Positions 6,786 through 12,502 of a stretch of 16,208 nucleotides of DNA are shown here, piece after piece. The translations under genes and the position numbers were made by a program. The notes below the pieces were generated by a model. The model saw only the letters and a list, made by a program, of their open reading frames with translations. It ran no database searches and was not told where the DNA came from. This stretch comes from Deltaproteobacteria bacterium RBG_13_61_14. GTDB taxonomy: Bacteria > RBG-13-61-14. The stretch covers positions 1 to 16,208 of the forward strand of contig MGQK01000125.1 of assembly GCA_001797815.1 (NCBI GenBank), read 5' to 3'. Within the stretch, counting starts at the first letter, position 1. The number at the start of each line of letters is the position of its first letter.

Positions 6786-7601
6786 TTAATCTCCAAATTT
6801 GAATTCTCGCATAATTTCTCTCGCCAATCCTTCTAGATCTGGAAATACTACAGAATCTGTGATGCCATAAAATGAAAGCGCCTCATAAATCTTGTGTATG
6901 GCTTGATATTTAATATGCATCTTAATCAGACAACCTTCAGAAATATACGCTTTTTCAAAGATATCTTCCATAGGTTTAGTTGATTTTCCAAAAATTAAAA
7001 ATGTTCCTCTTTGTGCAACTATTCTTTGGCTGTTGTAGGTTCCATATACTGCTAATGGTTCTTCCTTCATTTCTGTGCACTTTACAGGTGGCTTATATGA
7101 ACTTAAATTAGCATCAAATGGTGTAAGTATGCTTTCTTTGAAACTTTTTAAGTTAATTGCAGATTTGTTCCAACTCTGTGGGTCTAATATCCACACTGCA
7201 GCATCCTTCTTAAAGCTTCTACTTCTGATTATATTATGTCTAATATGCAAAGCAACGGAGAAATACAAAGCGATTAGTGGGCTTTCTGTCCAGTCCAATA
7301 ATCTGGTTGGGACACCATAATGTTGCATAAAAAACATTAGATCCCATTGGTCTTCTATTGGACGAGAAGTAAATGCAATGCTCCTTTGTTTGAATCGAGC
7401 AATAAGATTATTTTCAAGTTCTATAAAATCTTCTATGGACCTGCATTTACTATGTTTGTATAGGCCGGGCAGCAAAGGTTTATCAGATTCTGTAGATCCT
7501 CTGTACCAAAGAGGCGTCTTTCGTTTTTTTCTCTGCGTTTCTATGAAATCTAAAAATTGCTGAAATGACACTATTTTCTTTTCTACAAGCCTAGTCATCA
7601 T
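6786..7601 (-). CDS. FRG domain-containing protein
   Basis: A 271-residue protein spanned almost wholly by an FRG domain (PF08867-type). Diagnostic residues: YRG at 33-35 in PLWYRGSTES, the core QHYGVPTRLLDWTESPLIAL at 93-112, then R193 with QRGTF at 197-201, and the terminal VVFPDLEGLAREI pattern. No signal peptide or membrane segment, so it is cytoplasmic. The biochemical activity of FRG domains is not something I can assign from sequence; the conserved R/Q/H/D positions suggest an enzyme. It is the first of three minus-strand genes, one base from the DUF262 start. M1 and M2 are adjacent ATGs; only a weak purine run (AAAGAGA) precedes them. Composition is AT-rich, unlike the rest of the window. 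Confidence 0.88.
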   Translation of the reverse strand: MMTRLVEKKIVSFQQFLDFIETQRKKRKTPLWYRGSTESDKPLLPGLYKHSKCRSIEDFIELENNLIARFKQRSIAFTSRPIEDQWDLMFFMQHYGVPTRLLDWTESPLIALYFSVALHIRHNIIRSRSFKKDAAVWILDPQSWNKSAINLKSFKESILTPFDANLSSYKPPVKCTEMKEEPLAVYGTYNSQRIVAQRGTFLIFGKSTKPMEDIFEKAYISEGCLIKMHIKYQAIHKIYEALSFYGITDSVVFPDLEGLAREIMREFKFGD

Positions 7602-7642
7602 ATTCTCTTTTTCACTTCAGATTTAGAAGAATTGGAGGGTCT

Positions 7643-7652
7643 GGGGTCAGAG
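7643..7652 (-). repeat. CTGACCCC-family core upstream of the FRG gene
   Basis: GGGGTCAGAG lies 42 bp upstream of the FRG start, inverted relative to the copies at 4985 and 5676. No convincing -35/-10 pair was found for the FRG gene in 7602-7700. Confidence 0.5.
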
Positions 7653-7754
7653 CTGGAAATGGAACATTCAAGCCCCTTTGCTACTGGCTCCTTGCATTTC
7701 ATTAGTATCTTGCTCCTGATTTCTTTCCGATGGCCCAAAGCATACCATATTTAA

Positions 7755-7784
7755 AAGAGGTGTCAAGTGCCAAGTGGCAAGTGG
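7755..7784. repeat. Right 13-bp flanking repeat plus heptamer tract
   Basis: AAGAGGTGTCAAG (7755-7767) is the exact reverse complement of 4886-4898. It runs into a heptamer tract CAAGTGC, CAAGTGG, CAAGTGG (7764-7784). Confidence 0.6.
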
Positions 7785-7797
7785 CAGGAAACCCGAG

Positions 7798-7821
7798 TTC
7801 GGTGGACACCATACTTAATTC
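7798..7821 (-). repeat. Right 24-bp flanking repeat
   Basis: Inverted partner of 4941-4964 with one mismatch. It marks the right edge of the AT-rich island; GC-rich sequence resumes right after it. Confidence 0.7.
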
Positions 7822-7935
7822 CTTATCAACCAGGGTCCGGCCGGATCGCGGCTGGCGGGCAGGATAACGGGAGGCCGGCCTGGGTCCGCGGTCTGGGCCG
7901 ATCTCGGCATGGGTTTATTTTAGGCAGGTCTCAAA
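7822..7935. other. GC-rich gene-free stretch
   Basis: No gene is supported; a 60-codon open frame (7767-7949) runs through repeats and lacks coding character. The stretch contains a 10-bp palindrome AGGCCGGCCT and inverted GGTCCGGCCGG-like segments, so some structure is possible. Confidence 0.5.
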
Positions 7936-8354
7936 GCCAAAGTCAATAGAAAAATTAGCCGCGAAAAAGCACGAAGGATCGAGGCCAAAGTCAAGAGGAA
8001 GATTATCCACGAAGGACACGAAGGGCACAAAGGGCTAAAGAGCTAAGTCCAGGAAAGAAGTCACCACGAAGGACACGAAGAACACGAAGGGCTGAAAAGC
8101 TAAGTCCAGGAAAGAAGTTTCCACGAAGGACACAAGGGCTTAAAACTCAAGTCCAGGAAGAGATTATCCACGAAGGACACGAAGAACACGAAGGGCTGAA
8201 AAGCTAAGTCCAGGAAAGAAGTTTCCACGAAGGACACAAGGGCTTAAAACTCAAGTCCAGGAAGAAATTATCCACGAAGGACACGAAGGGCTAAAGAGCT
8301 AAGTCCAGGAAAGAAGTTTCCACGAAGGACACGAAGGACACGAAGGGCAGGAGG
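7936..8354. repeat. Tandem repeat array, 47/57-bp units
   Basis: Units begin CCACGAAGGACAC and most end in AAGTCCAGGAA-like sequence. Starts: 8007 (57 bp), 8064 (57), 8121 (47), 8168 (57), 8225 (47), 8272 (48) and 8320 (partial); two diverged 48-bp-spaced units (7936, 7984) lie before them. The 57+47 pair at 8064-8167 is repeated almost exactly at 8168-8271, a 104-bp higher-order duplication. The inter-core sequences are themselves repeated, so this is not a CRISPR array. No open frame runs through it with coding character. Confidence 0.85.
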
Positions 8355-8736
8355 GTTAACTTGGGGCCTGACCTAATGTTGTTCAGTTAAGAAAGGATTT
8401 TCACGCCAAGACGCAAAGGCGAAAAAATTTTAAACGATTGGCGGCTTAAAATCCTTTGCGACTAAGTCCTTCGATTCATAAGTTCGATGACGAACTTATT
8501 TACTCAGGACTTAGTGCTGAGTAAGCAAATAAGCCTTTGCGAGAAAATAAATACGTCATTGTATTTGCGAATCGAAGCACTAAGCCGGCCGACTTGAGCC
8601 GCAGAAGAGGATGAGTTCCCAAGGCGCCAAGCCTCTTGGCTTTGTCAGCCTTTGCAACTTTGCGGCTTTGCGTGAGAATTCCTCCGTCTGAGATCTCCCT
8701 TAAGTGAACAGAATTAGGGTCTGACCCCTTGTTAAG
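8355..8736. mobile_element. 382-bp non-coding element with ~37-bp terminal inverted repeats
   Basis: The left end (8355-8391, starting GTTAACTTGGGGCCTGACC) and the reverse complement of the right end (8699-8736, starting CTTAACAAGGGGTCAGACC) are similar over about 37 bp. Inside is a second inverted pair, CACGCCAAGACGCAAAG (8402-8418) with CTTTGCGGCTTTGCGTG (8658-8674), 15 of 17 matching. Further hairpins: AAAGGATTTT (8392-8401) with AAAATCCTTT (8448-8457), a 9-bp stem at 8478-8499, and a 7-bp stem at 8501-8523. The whole can fold into one long branched hairpin. There is no gene inside. Confidence 0.7.
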
Positions 8737-8740
8737 TAAT

Positions 8741-8853
8741 GCCCTGACCCCACCCGGAGAGGCCGGGTAGAAAGGCGGGGAAGGTTTTTTTGGTCTTTAT
8801 GAAAATTTCGAGGTATGGTAAAGTTGCATGAGCGGAAGGCTAGAGAGGAGCAA
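8741..8853 (+). promoter_or_regulatory. Leader region of the epimerase gene
   Basis: Contains another CTGACCCC core (8744-8751), a small hairpin ACCCGG/CCGGGT (8752-8768), a seven-T run (8785-8791) and the Shine-Dalgarno AGAGAGGAG (8842-8850). The hairpin and T-run are about 16 bp apart, too far for a normal terminator. No confident promoter was identified. Confidence 0.4.
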
Positions 8854-9825
8854 GTGGCGCTTCATTTAATCACGGGCGGCAGCGGGGTGCTGGGCCGGGC
8901 CGTGGCCCAGGCGCTCTTGGAGCGCGGCCACCGGGTCCGGATCTTTGACCTGAAGGAGCCGCCGGTCGAGTTGGCCGGCCGGGTGGAGTTCTTCCGCGGC
9001 AGCATCCTGGACGCCGAGGGAGTGCTGGAGGCCTGCGCCGGCGTCGAGGTGGTCCATCACCTGGCCGCCTCCATGCCCCAGGCCAGGCTCTCGCCCCGCG
9101 GCTTCTGGGAGATCAACGTGGCCGGCACGCTCCACGCGGCCGAGGGAGCGCTCAAGCAGGGCGCCCGCCGGCTGGTCTTTGCCTCCACCATCGAGATCTA
9201 CGGCCTGCATTATCCGCATGAGTTCCCGGTGACCGAGGAAAGCGAGCGGCGCTTTACCGGCATTTACAGCCGGAACAAGTGGGAGTGCGAGGAGCGGCTG
9301 CTGGAGGTCAAGGAAAAGACCGGATTGGAGGTGGCTTTTCCCCGCATGCCCATGATCTTCGGCCCGGGCTTTTACCATGAGCCGAGCATGACCGGGCTCT
9401 TCCGCCTGATCCGGCGGAGCTGGCCGGTGCCGATCGTGGCCGATCCCAACGCCCCCTGGGCCTCGGTTTCATCGGCGGACGCGGCCCAGGGCTTCGCGCT
9501 CGCGGCGGAGCGGCCCGAGGCCATTGGCCAGGCCTTCAACCTGGCCGCGGCGGACGCGCCGCCTTGCCGCGAACTCCTCCATCAGCTCATCTCCGCGGTC
9601 GGCTCGCGCTCGCGCGCGATCGTCGTTCCCCGGCGGTTGCTGGAAGCCGCGGTCCTTCTGATCGAGCGCTACCAGATCGGGCCGACCCCGGCCGAGCTGG
9701 TCCGCTTCTCTTTGGTGGGCGGGATTTATTCAATTGAGAAAGCAAAGAAGCTGCTCGGCTATCAGCCGAAGCACAGCGCCCTGGAGGGGATGTTGCAGGC
9801 CTACAGATATTTGGAAGAAGGTTAA
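8854..9825 (+). CDS. NAD-dependent epimerase/dehydratase (extended SDR family)
   Basis: A 323-residue extended short-chain dehydrogenase of the nucleotide-sugar epimerase type. From the GTG start: Rossmann glycine motif TGGSGVLG at 7-14, acidic D32 at the end of strand 2 (NAD rather than NADP preference), HHLAAS at 68-73, N88, the catalytic ST pair at 111-112, and YSRNK with Y138 and K142. GTG 8854 is chosen because it starts two residues before strand 1, as in the family, and AGAGAGGAG is just upstream. An ATG at 8815 would add 13 residues and has a weaker site. It may supply a modified sugar to the glycosyltransferase operon, though the enoyl-CoA hydratase and receiver genes lie between. 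Exact substrate cannot be assigned. Confidence 0.85.
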   Translation: MALHLITGGSGVLGRAVAQALLERGHRVRIFDLKEPPVELAGRVEFFRGSILDAEGVLEACAGVEVVHHLAASMPQARLSPRGFWEINVAGTLHAAEGALKQGARRLVFASTIEIYGLHYPHEFPVTEESERRFTGIYSRNKWECEERLLEVKEKTGLEVAFPRMPMIFGPGFYHEPSMTGLFRLIRRSWPVPIVADPNAPWASVSSADAAQGFALAAERPEAIGQAFNLAAADAPPCRELLHQLISAVGSRSRAIVVPRRLLEAAVLLIERYQIGPTPAELVRFSLVGGIYSIEKAKKLLGYQPKHSALEGMLQAYRYLEEG

Positions 9826-9828
9826 TAG

Positions 9829-9851
9829 GGCACAGATTGAAAACCTGTGCC
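9829..9851. terminator. Palindrome between convergent genes, possible bidirectional terminator
   Basis: GGCACAG (9829-9835) and CTGTGCC (9845-9851) form a 7-bp stem with a 9-nt loop, located between the epimerase stop (9825) and the stop of the opposing enoyl-CoA hydratase gene (9861). It lacks a strong T-run. It resembles the palindrome at 10633-10665. Confidence 0.45.
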
Positions 9852-9860
9852 ACTTGCCTT

Positions 9861-10622
9861 TCAGCGCTTGAGGGTGGAGGCCAGGTTGGCGATGAGCATG
9901 GCCTGGTTGCGGTCTTCGAGGAGGATGGCATCTTCCAGGCTGACCGGGCCGCAGTTGCAGTTCAGCGCTTCCTTGGTCAGGCGCAGCCCCAGGGGCGATT
10001 TGCCCACCAGCACCCCGGCCAGTTTCTTCGCCTCTTCGATCAAACTTTCCTCGGCGACGACCGCGCTGACCAGGCCCATCTTCAGCGCTTCCTCGGCCCC
10101 GAAAAACTCGCCGCTGTAGAGCCAGCGCGCGGCGTGGCTGATCCCCACCTGGCGGGGCAGGAAGTAGCTGGAACCCATGTCGGCGCCGCCCAGGCCCAGG
10201 TTGATGTAGGTGGCCTGGAACTTGGCCGAAGCCGCGGCCAGCCGGAGGTCGCAGGCCAGCGCCAGGCTGAAGCCCGCGCCCACCGCGGCGCCCCGGAGCG
10301 CGGCGATGATCGGCTGGGGCGCGCGGCGCATGAGCAGGATGGTCTCGGAGTAATGGGTCTGGAGCTCGTAGGCGCGCTTGGGGGTCATGGCCTCGCCCAT
10401 CAGGGCGGTGGATTCCTTGAGGTCCACCCCGGAGCAAAAGCCGGGCCCGGCCCCGGTGAAGACGATCACCCGGACCTCCGGGTCGTCCTGCCGCTCGCGC
10501 CAGAAAGCGCGGAGTTCCGCGTTCATGGCGGCGTTGATGGCATTGCGCCGGTCCGGCCGGTTCAAAGTCAAAATCCCGATCGGACCTTCGCTCTCAAAGA
10601 CCAGAGTTTCCCATTTGCCCAT
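9861..10622 (-). CDS. Enoyl-CoA hydratase/isomerase (crotonase) family protein
   Basis: A 253-residue crotonase-fold protein acting on acyl-CoA thioesters. Seen: LTLNRPDRRNAIN near 18-30, the first oxyanion-hole segment GFCSGVDL (61-68), the second GAAVGAGF (111-118), CDLRLAA (124-130), and GGADMGSSYFLPR (145-157). By hand alignment to rat mitochondrial hydratase, the two catalytic glutamates (E144, E164) fall on Y139 and an Arg, while D148 sits where dienoyl-CoA isomerases carry their catalytic Asp. So it is more likely an isomerase or other crotonase reaction than a classical hydratase. AGGGAG lies about 6 nt before the ATG. It is downstream of, and on the same strand as, the receiver gene, and lies between two related palindromes. 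Confidence 0.88.
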   Translation of the reverse strand: MGKWETLVFESEGPIGILTLNRPDRRNAINAAMNAELRAFWRERQDDPEVRVIVFTGAGPGFCSGVDLKESTALMGEAMTPKRAYELQTHYSETILLMRRAPQPIIAALRGAAVGAGFSLALACDLRLAAASAKFQATYINLGLGGADMGSSYFLPRQVGISHAARWLYSGEFFGAEEALKMGLVSAVVAEESLIEEAKKLAGVLVGKSPLGLRLTKEALNCNCGPVSLEDAILLEDRNQAMLIANLASTLKR

Positions 10623-10632
10623 GATAACTCCC

Positions 10633-10665
10633 TAAGGGCTACAGGTTTCAAACCTGTAGCCCTTA
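10633..10665. repeat. Perfect 16-bp palindrome overlapping the receiver stop codon
   Basis: TAAGGGCTACAGGTTT (10633-10648), one base, then its exact reverse complement AAACCTGTAGCCCTTA (10650-10665). The receiver's TAA stop (10663-10665, minus strand) is the end of the right arm. The hairpin lies between the receiver and enoyl-CoA hydratase genes and could terminate or attenuate transcription. Confidence 0.8.
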
Positions 10666-11043
10666 TTCAGTATTAAGATTAAGCACCTTGCCCACGCAGG
10701 TGACCAGGGTTTCCATCTCGAAAGGCTTGGCGATGAAATATTTGGCGCCGATGGCGCGGCCGCGCTCCACCGTGCGCTGGTCGAATTTAGAGGAAATGAA
10801 AATGAAGGGGATGCTTTTGGTCTCGAGCCGGTTCTGGATGGCCTCGCACAAGCGCAGCCCGTCCAGCTTGGGCATCATGATGTCGCTTACGATCAGGTCG
10901 GGCTGGATCTCCTCCAGGTCGCGCAAGGCCTCGAAGCCGTTGGTGACCACGAACACGTCATAGCCCTTGGCTTCGAGCGCCTCCTTGACCATCTGGTAGA
11001 TCACCTGGCTGTCTTCCACCACCATAACTCTTTTATTGCTCAT
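10663..11043 (-). CDS. Single-domain response regulator (CheY-like receiver)
   Basis: A 126-residue stand-alone receiver domain with no output domain. Key residues: acidic E10/D11 in VVEDS, phosphoacceptor D54 in VSDIMMPKLDG, S84 in FIFISS, and K106 in AKPFE. All are in canonical positions, so it should be phosphorylatable by a histidine kinase; no kinase is in the window. The ATG at 11043 is preceded by AAGGGCGGC. A longer open frame extends upstream to 12657 on this strand, but that part is the antisense of the glycosyltransferase gene and is not coding. It is transcribed divergently from the glycosyltransferase operon, so it may influence it through protein contacts, but this is only positional inference. 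Confidence 0.88.
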   Translation of the reverse strand: MSNKRVMVVEDSQVIYQMVKEALEAKGYDVFVVTNGFEALRDLEEIQPDLIVSDIMMPKLDGLRLCEAIQNRLETKSIPFIFISSKFDQRTVERGRAIGAKYFIAKPFEMETLVTCVGKVLNLNTE

Positions 11044-11068
11044 GCCGCCCTTGCCCTTCTCGGCGCTC

Positions 11069-11097
11069 AGTCTAACAAACCCTCTTCCAAAGTTCAA
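11069..11097 (-). promoter_or_regulatory. Promoter of the receiver gene
   Basis: On the minus strand TTGAAC (11097-11092), a 17-bp spacer, then TAGACT (11074-11069) with an upstream TG making an extended -10 (TGTTAGACT). Predicted start near 11062 leaves about 18 nt of leader containing the AAGGGCGGC ribosome site. Confidence 0.6.
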
Positions 11098-11107
11098 GCC
11101 GGCCTTC

Positions 11108-11265
11108 GCCCACGAAACTTGCCCTCCCTCAGTTTTTGTCCGCACCGCATATTTTCGGCCTTCGTAGTGGCGCAATTTATTGCGCCCAGTCCCTGCAAGG
11201 GCGCGATAAATCGCGCCCCTACCCCCGGTTCCCGGAAAACTGAGGGAGGGCAAGGCCCACGAAAC
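11108..11265. mobile_element. 137-bp MITE-like insertion with target-site duplication
   Basis: Exact 19-bp terminal inverted repeats: CTTGCCCTCCCTCAGTTTT (11118-11136) and its reverse complement (11236-11254). Immediately outside is an exact direct repeat GCCCACGAAAC (11108-11118 and 11255-11265), i.e. a 10-11-bp target duplication, the last base shared with the left repeat. Inside are two related palindromes, GGCGCAAT-TT-ATTGCGCC (11169-11186) and GGGCGCGAT-AA-ATCGCGCCC (11199-11218). There is no open frame, so it must be mobilised in trans. The exact duplication suggests a recent insertion between the two divergent promoters. Confidence 0.85.
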
Positions 11266-11267
11266 GG

Positions 11268-11296
11268 TTGACAGGCTTACACCCGGATGATATCTT
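11268..11296 (+). promoter_or_regulatory. Promoter of the glycosyltransferase operon
   Basis: TTGACA (11268-11273), a 17-bp spacer, and TATCTT (11291-11296). Predicted start near 11303. An ATG at 11287 would lie upstream of this start, supporting translation from the ATG at 11335. The -35 begins 3 bp after the target duplication of the MITE. Confidence 0.65.
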
Positions 11297-11334
11297 ACGA
11301 AGCAGGCAAGGAAGCAGGAAGCGGCTCCAGTTCC

Positions 11335-12486
11335 ATGCGGGTCTGTTATTTCGGCATCTACTCCACCGGCGCGGTTTATCCCCGCAACAACAATATCATC
11401 CGCGGGCTGCGGCAGGCCGGGGTGATCGTGGATGAATGCCGGGTGGAATTGACCGAAAGCTTTGCCGACCGCGCGGCCGTGGCCCAAAGCCAGCTCCGCA
11501 TGCTCGGCTTCGGGCTCCGCCTCCTCCAGAGCTACCTCCGCCTGGCCCGCCGGCTTCTCTCCCTGCCCCGGCCCGACCTGTTCGTGGTCGGCCATCCCGG
11601 CTACTTCCACCTCCACTTCCTCCGGCTCTGCACCCGGCTCGTGCACCGGCGCGTGCCCATCGTCTACGACGTCTTCATCCCGCTCCACGACGCCCTGGTC
11701 TATGACCGCGGCATCCTTCAGCCGCACCGCCTGACGGCCCGCCTGATCCACGCATTGGAAAAAAGCGTCTGCCTTCGGGCCGACCTGGTGCTGATTGACA
11801 CCGCCGAGCATACCCGCTACCTGCGCCAGGAGTTCGGCGTGCCCGAAGAGAAGCTGGGCGTGGTCTTCATCGGGTCGTCGGATATGCTCTTCCCTCAGGC
11901 GGGCACGCGGCCGGCGGCGCCGCCGTTTCGGGTGCTGTGGTTCGGCACCTACATTCCGCTCCACGGCTTGGACACCATCGTGGCCGCGGCCAAGCTCTTG
12001 GAGGATGACCCCGAAATCCGGCTGGAACTGGTCGGCCAGGGCCAGTTGGAAGGCCAAATCAAAGCGCTGGCCAGGGAGCTCCAGGTCAAGAACCTCGTCT
12101 TCCAGGGCTGGGTGCCGGTGGAGGCGATGCACGAACACATCGCCGCGGCCCAACTGGTGCTCGGCATCTTCGGCCGGACCGCCAAGACCTTGCGGGTGAT
12201 CCCCACCAAAGCCTTTGACACCGCGGCCGTGGGCCGGGCCTTGCTCACCGGCGACACCCCGGCCATGCGCGAAGCCTATACTCACGGCGAAGATGTTTAC
12301 CTGGTGCCGGTGGCTGACCCCCAGGCCCTGGCCGGCGCCATTCGCGAGCTCAAGGGAAACCCGGAACTGCTCGAGCGGCTGGCCCGGAGCCACCGTCGGC
12401 TTTATCAGGAGCGGTTTCAGCCCGCGGCGCTGGGCCGGCAGTTCCTGGCCGTGGTGCGGAAACGATTCCCCGGACTTGCGGTCTAA
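11335..12486 (+). CDS. Glycosyltransferase family 4 (GT-B fold)
   Basis: A 383-residue cytoplasmic or membrane-associated transferase starting MRVCYFGIYSTGAVYPRNNN. The C-terminal nucleotide-sugar half shows FRVLWFGTYIPLHGLDTIV, LELVGQGQLEGQI, LVFQGWVP and the RVIPTKAFDTAAVGRALLTG segment. In the last, Asp is at the place where GT4 enzymes usually carry the second Glu of the E-x7-E motif, and no first Glu is evident; this variant form deserves note. The ATG at 11335 is chosen over 11287 because the promoter -10 overlaps the upstream start region; AGGAAG (11316-11321) is a rather distant ribosome site. First gene of the glycosyltransferase operon; the next starts 17 nt after its stop. Sugar donor and acceptor cannot be assigned. 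Confidence 0.82.
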   Translation: MRVCYFGIYSTGAVYPRNNNIIRGLRQAGVIVDECRVELTESFADRAAVAQSQLRMLGFGLRLLQSYLRLARRLLSLPRPDLFVVGHPGYFHLHFLRLCTRLVHRRVPIVYDVFIPLHDALVYDRGILQPHRLTARLIHALEKSVCLRADLVLIDTAEHTRYLRQEFGVPEEKLGVVFIGSSDMLFPQAGTRPAAPPFRVLWFGTYIPLHGLDTIVAAAKLLEDDPEIRLELVGQGQLEGQIKALARELQVKNLVFQGWVPVEAMHEHIAAAQLVLGIFGRTAKTLRVIPTKAFDTAAVGRALLTGDTPAMREAYTHGEDVYLVPVADPQALAGAIRELKGNPELLERLARSHRRLYQERFQPAALGRQFLAVVRKRFPGLAV

Positions 12487-12502
12487 GGAGGGAGGCCGAA
12501 TC

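Larger units (their letters stand above)
4886..7821. mobile_element. Putative AT-rich genomic island bounded by inverted repeats
   Basis: Composition drops abruptly from GC-rich to roughly one-third GC by eye between about 5000 and 7620, and all three genes here are on the minus strand, opposite to the neighbours. Inverted copies flank it: 4941-4964 against 7798-7821 (23 of 24 positions, core AATTAAGTATGGTGTCC), and 4886-4898 against 7755-7767 (exact 13 bp, CTTGACACCTCTT). CTGACCCC cores also point inward in opposite orientation at 4985-4992 and 7643-7652. No transposase or integrase gene is present, so transfer is inferred from composition and flanks. Confidence 0.55.

Noticed and set aside
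7936-8354. CRISPR array
   Set aside because: The sequences between the CCACGAAGGACAC cores are themselves repeated copies, unit lengths alternate 47/57, and no cas genes are present.
8752-8791. Intrinsic terminator before the epimerase gene
   Set aside because: The 6-bp hairpin and the T-run are separated by about 16 bp, so they do not form a standard terminator.
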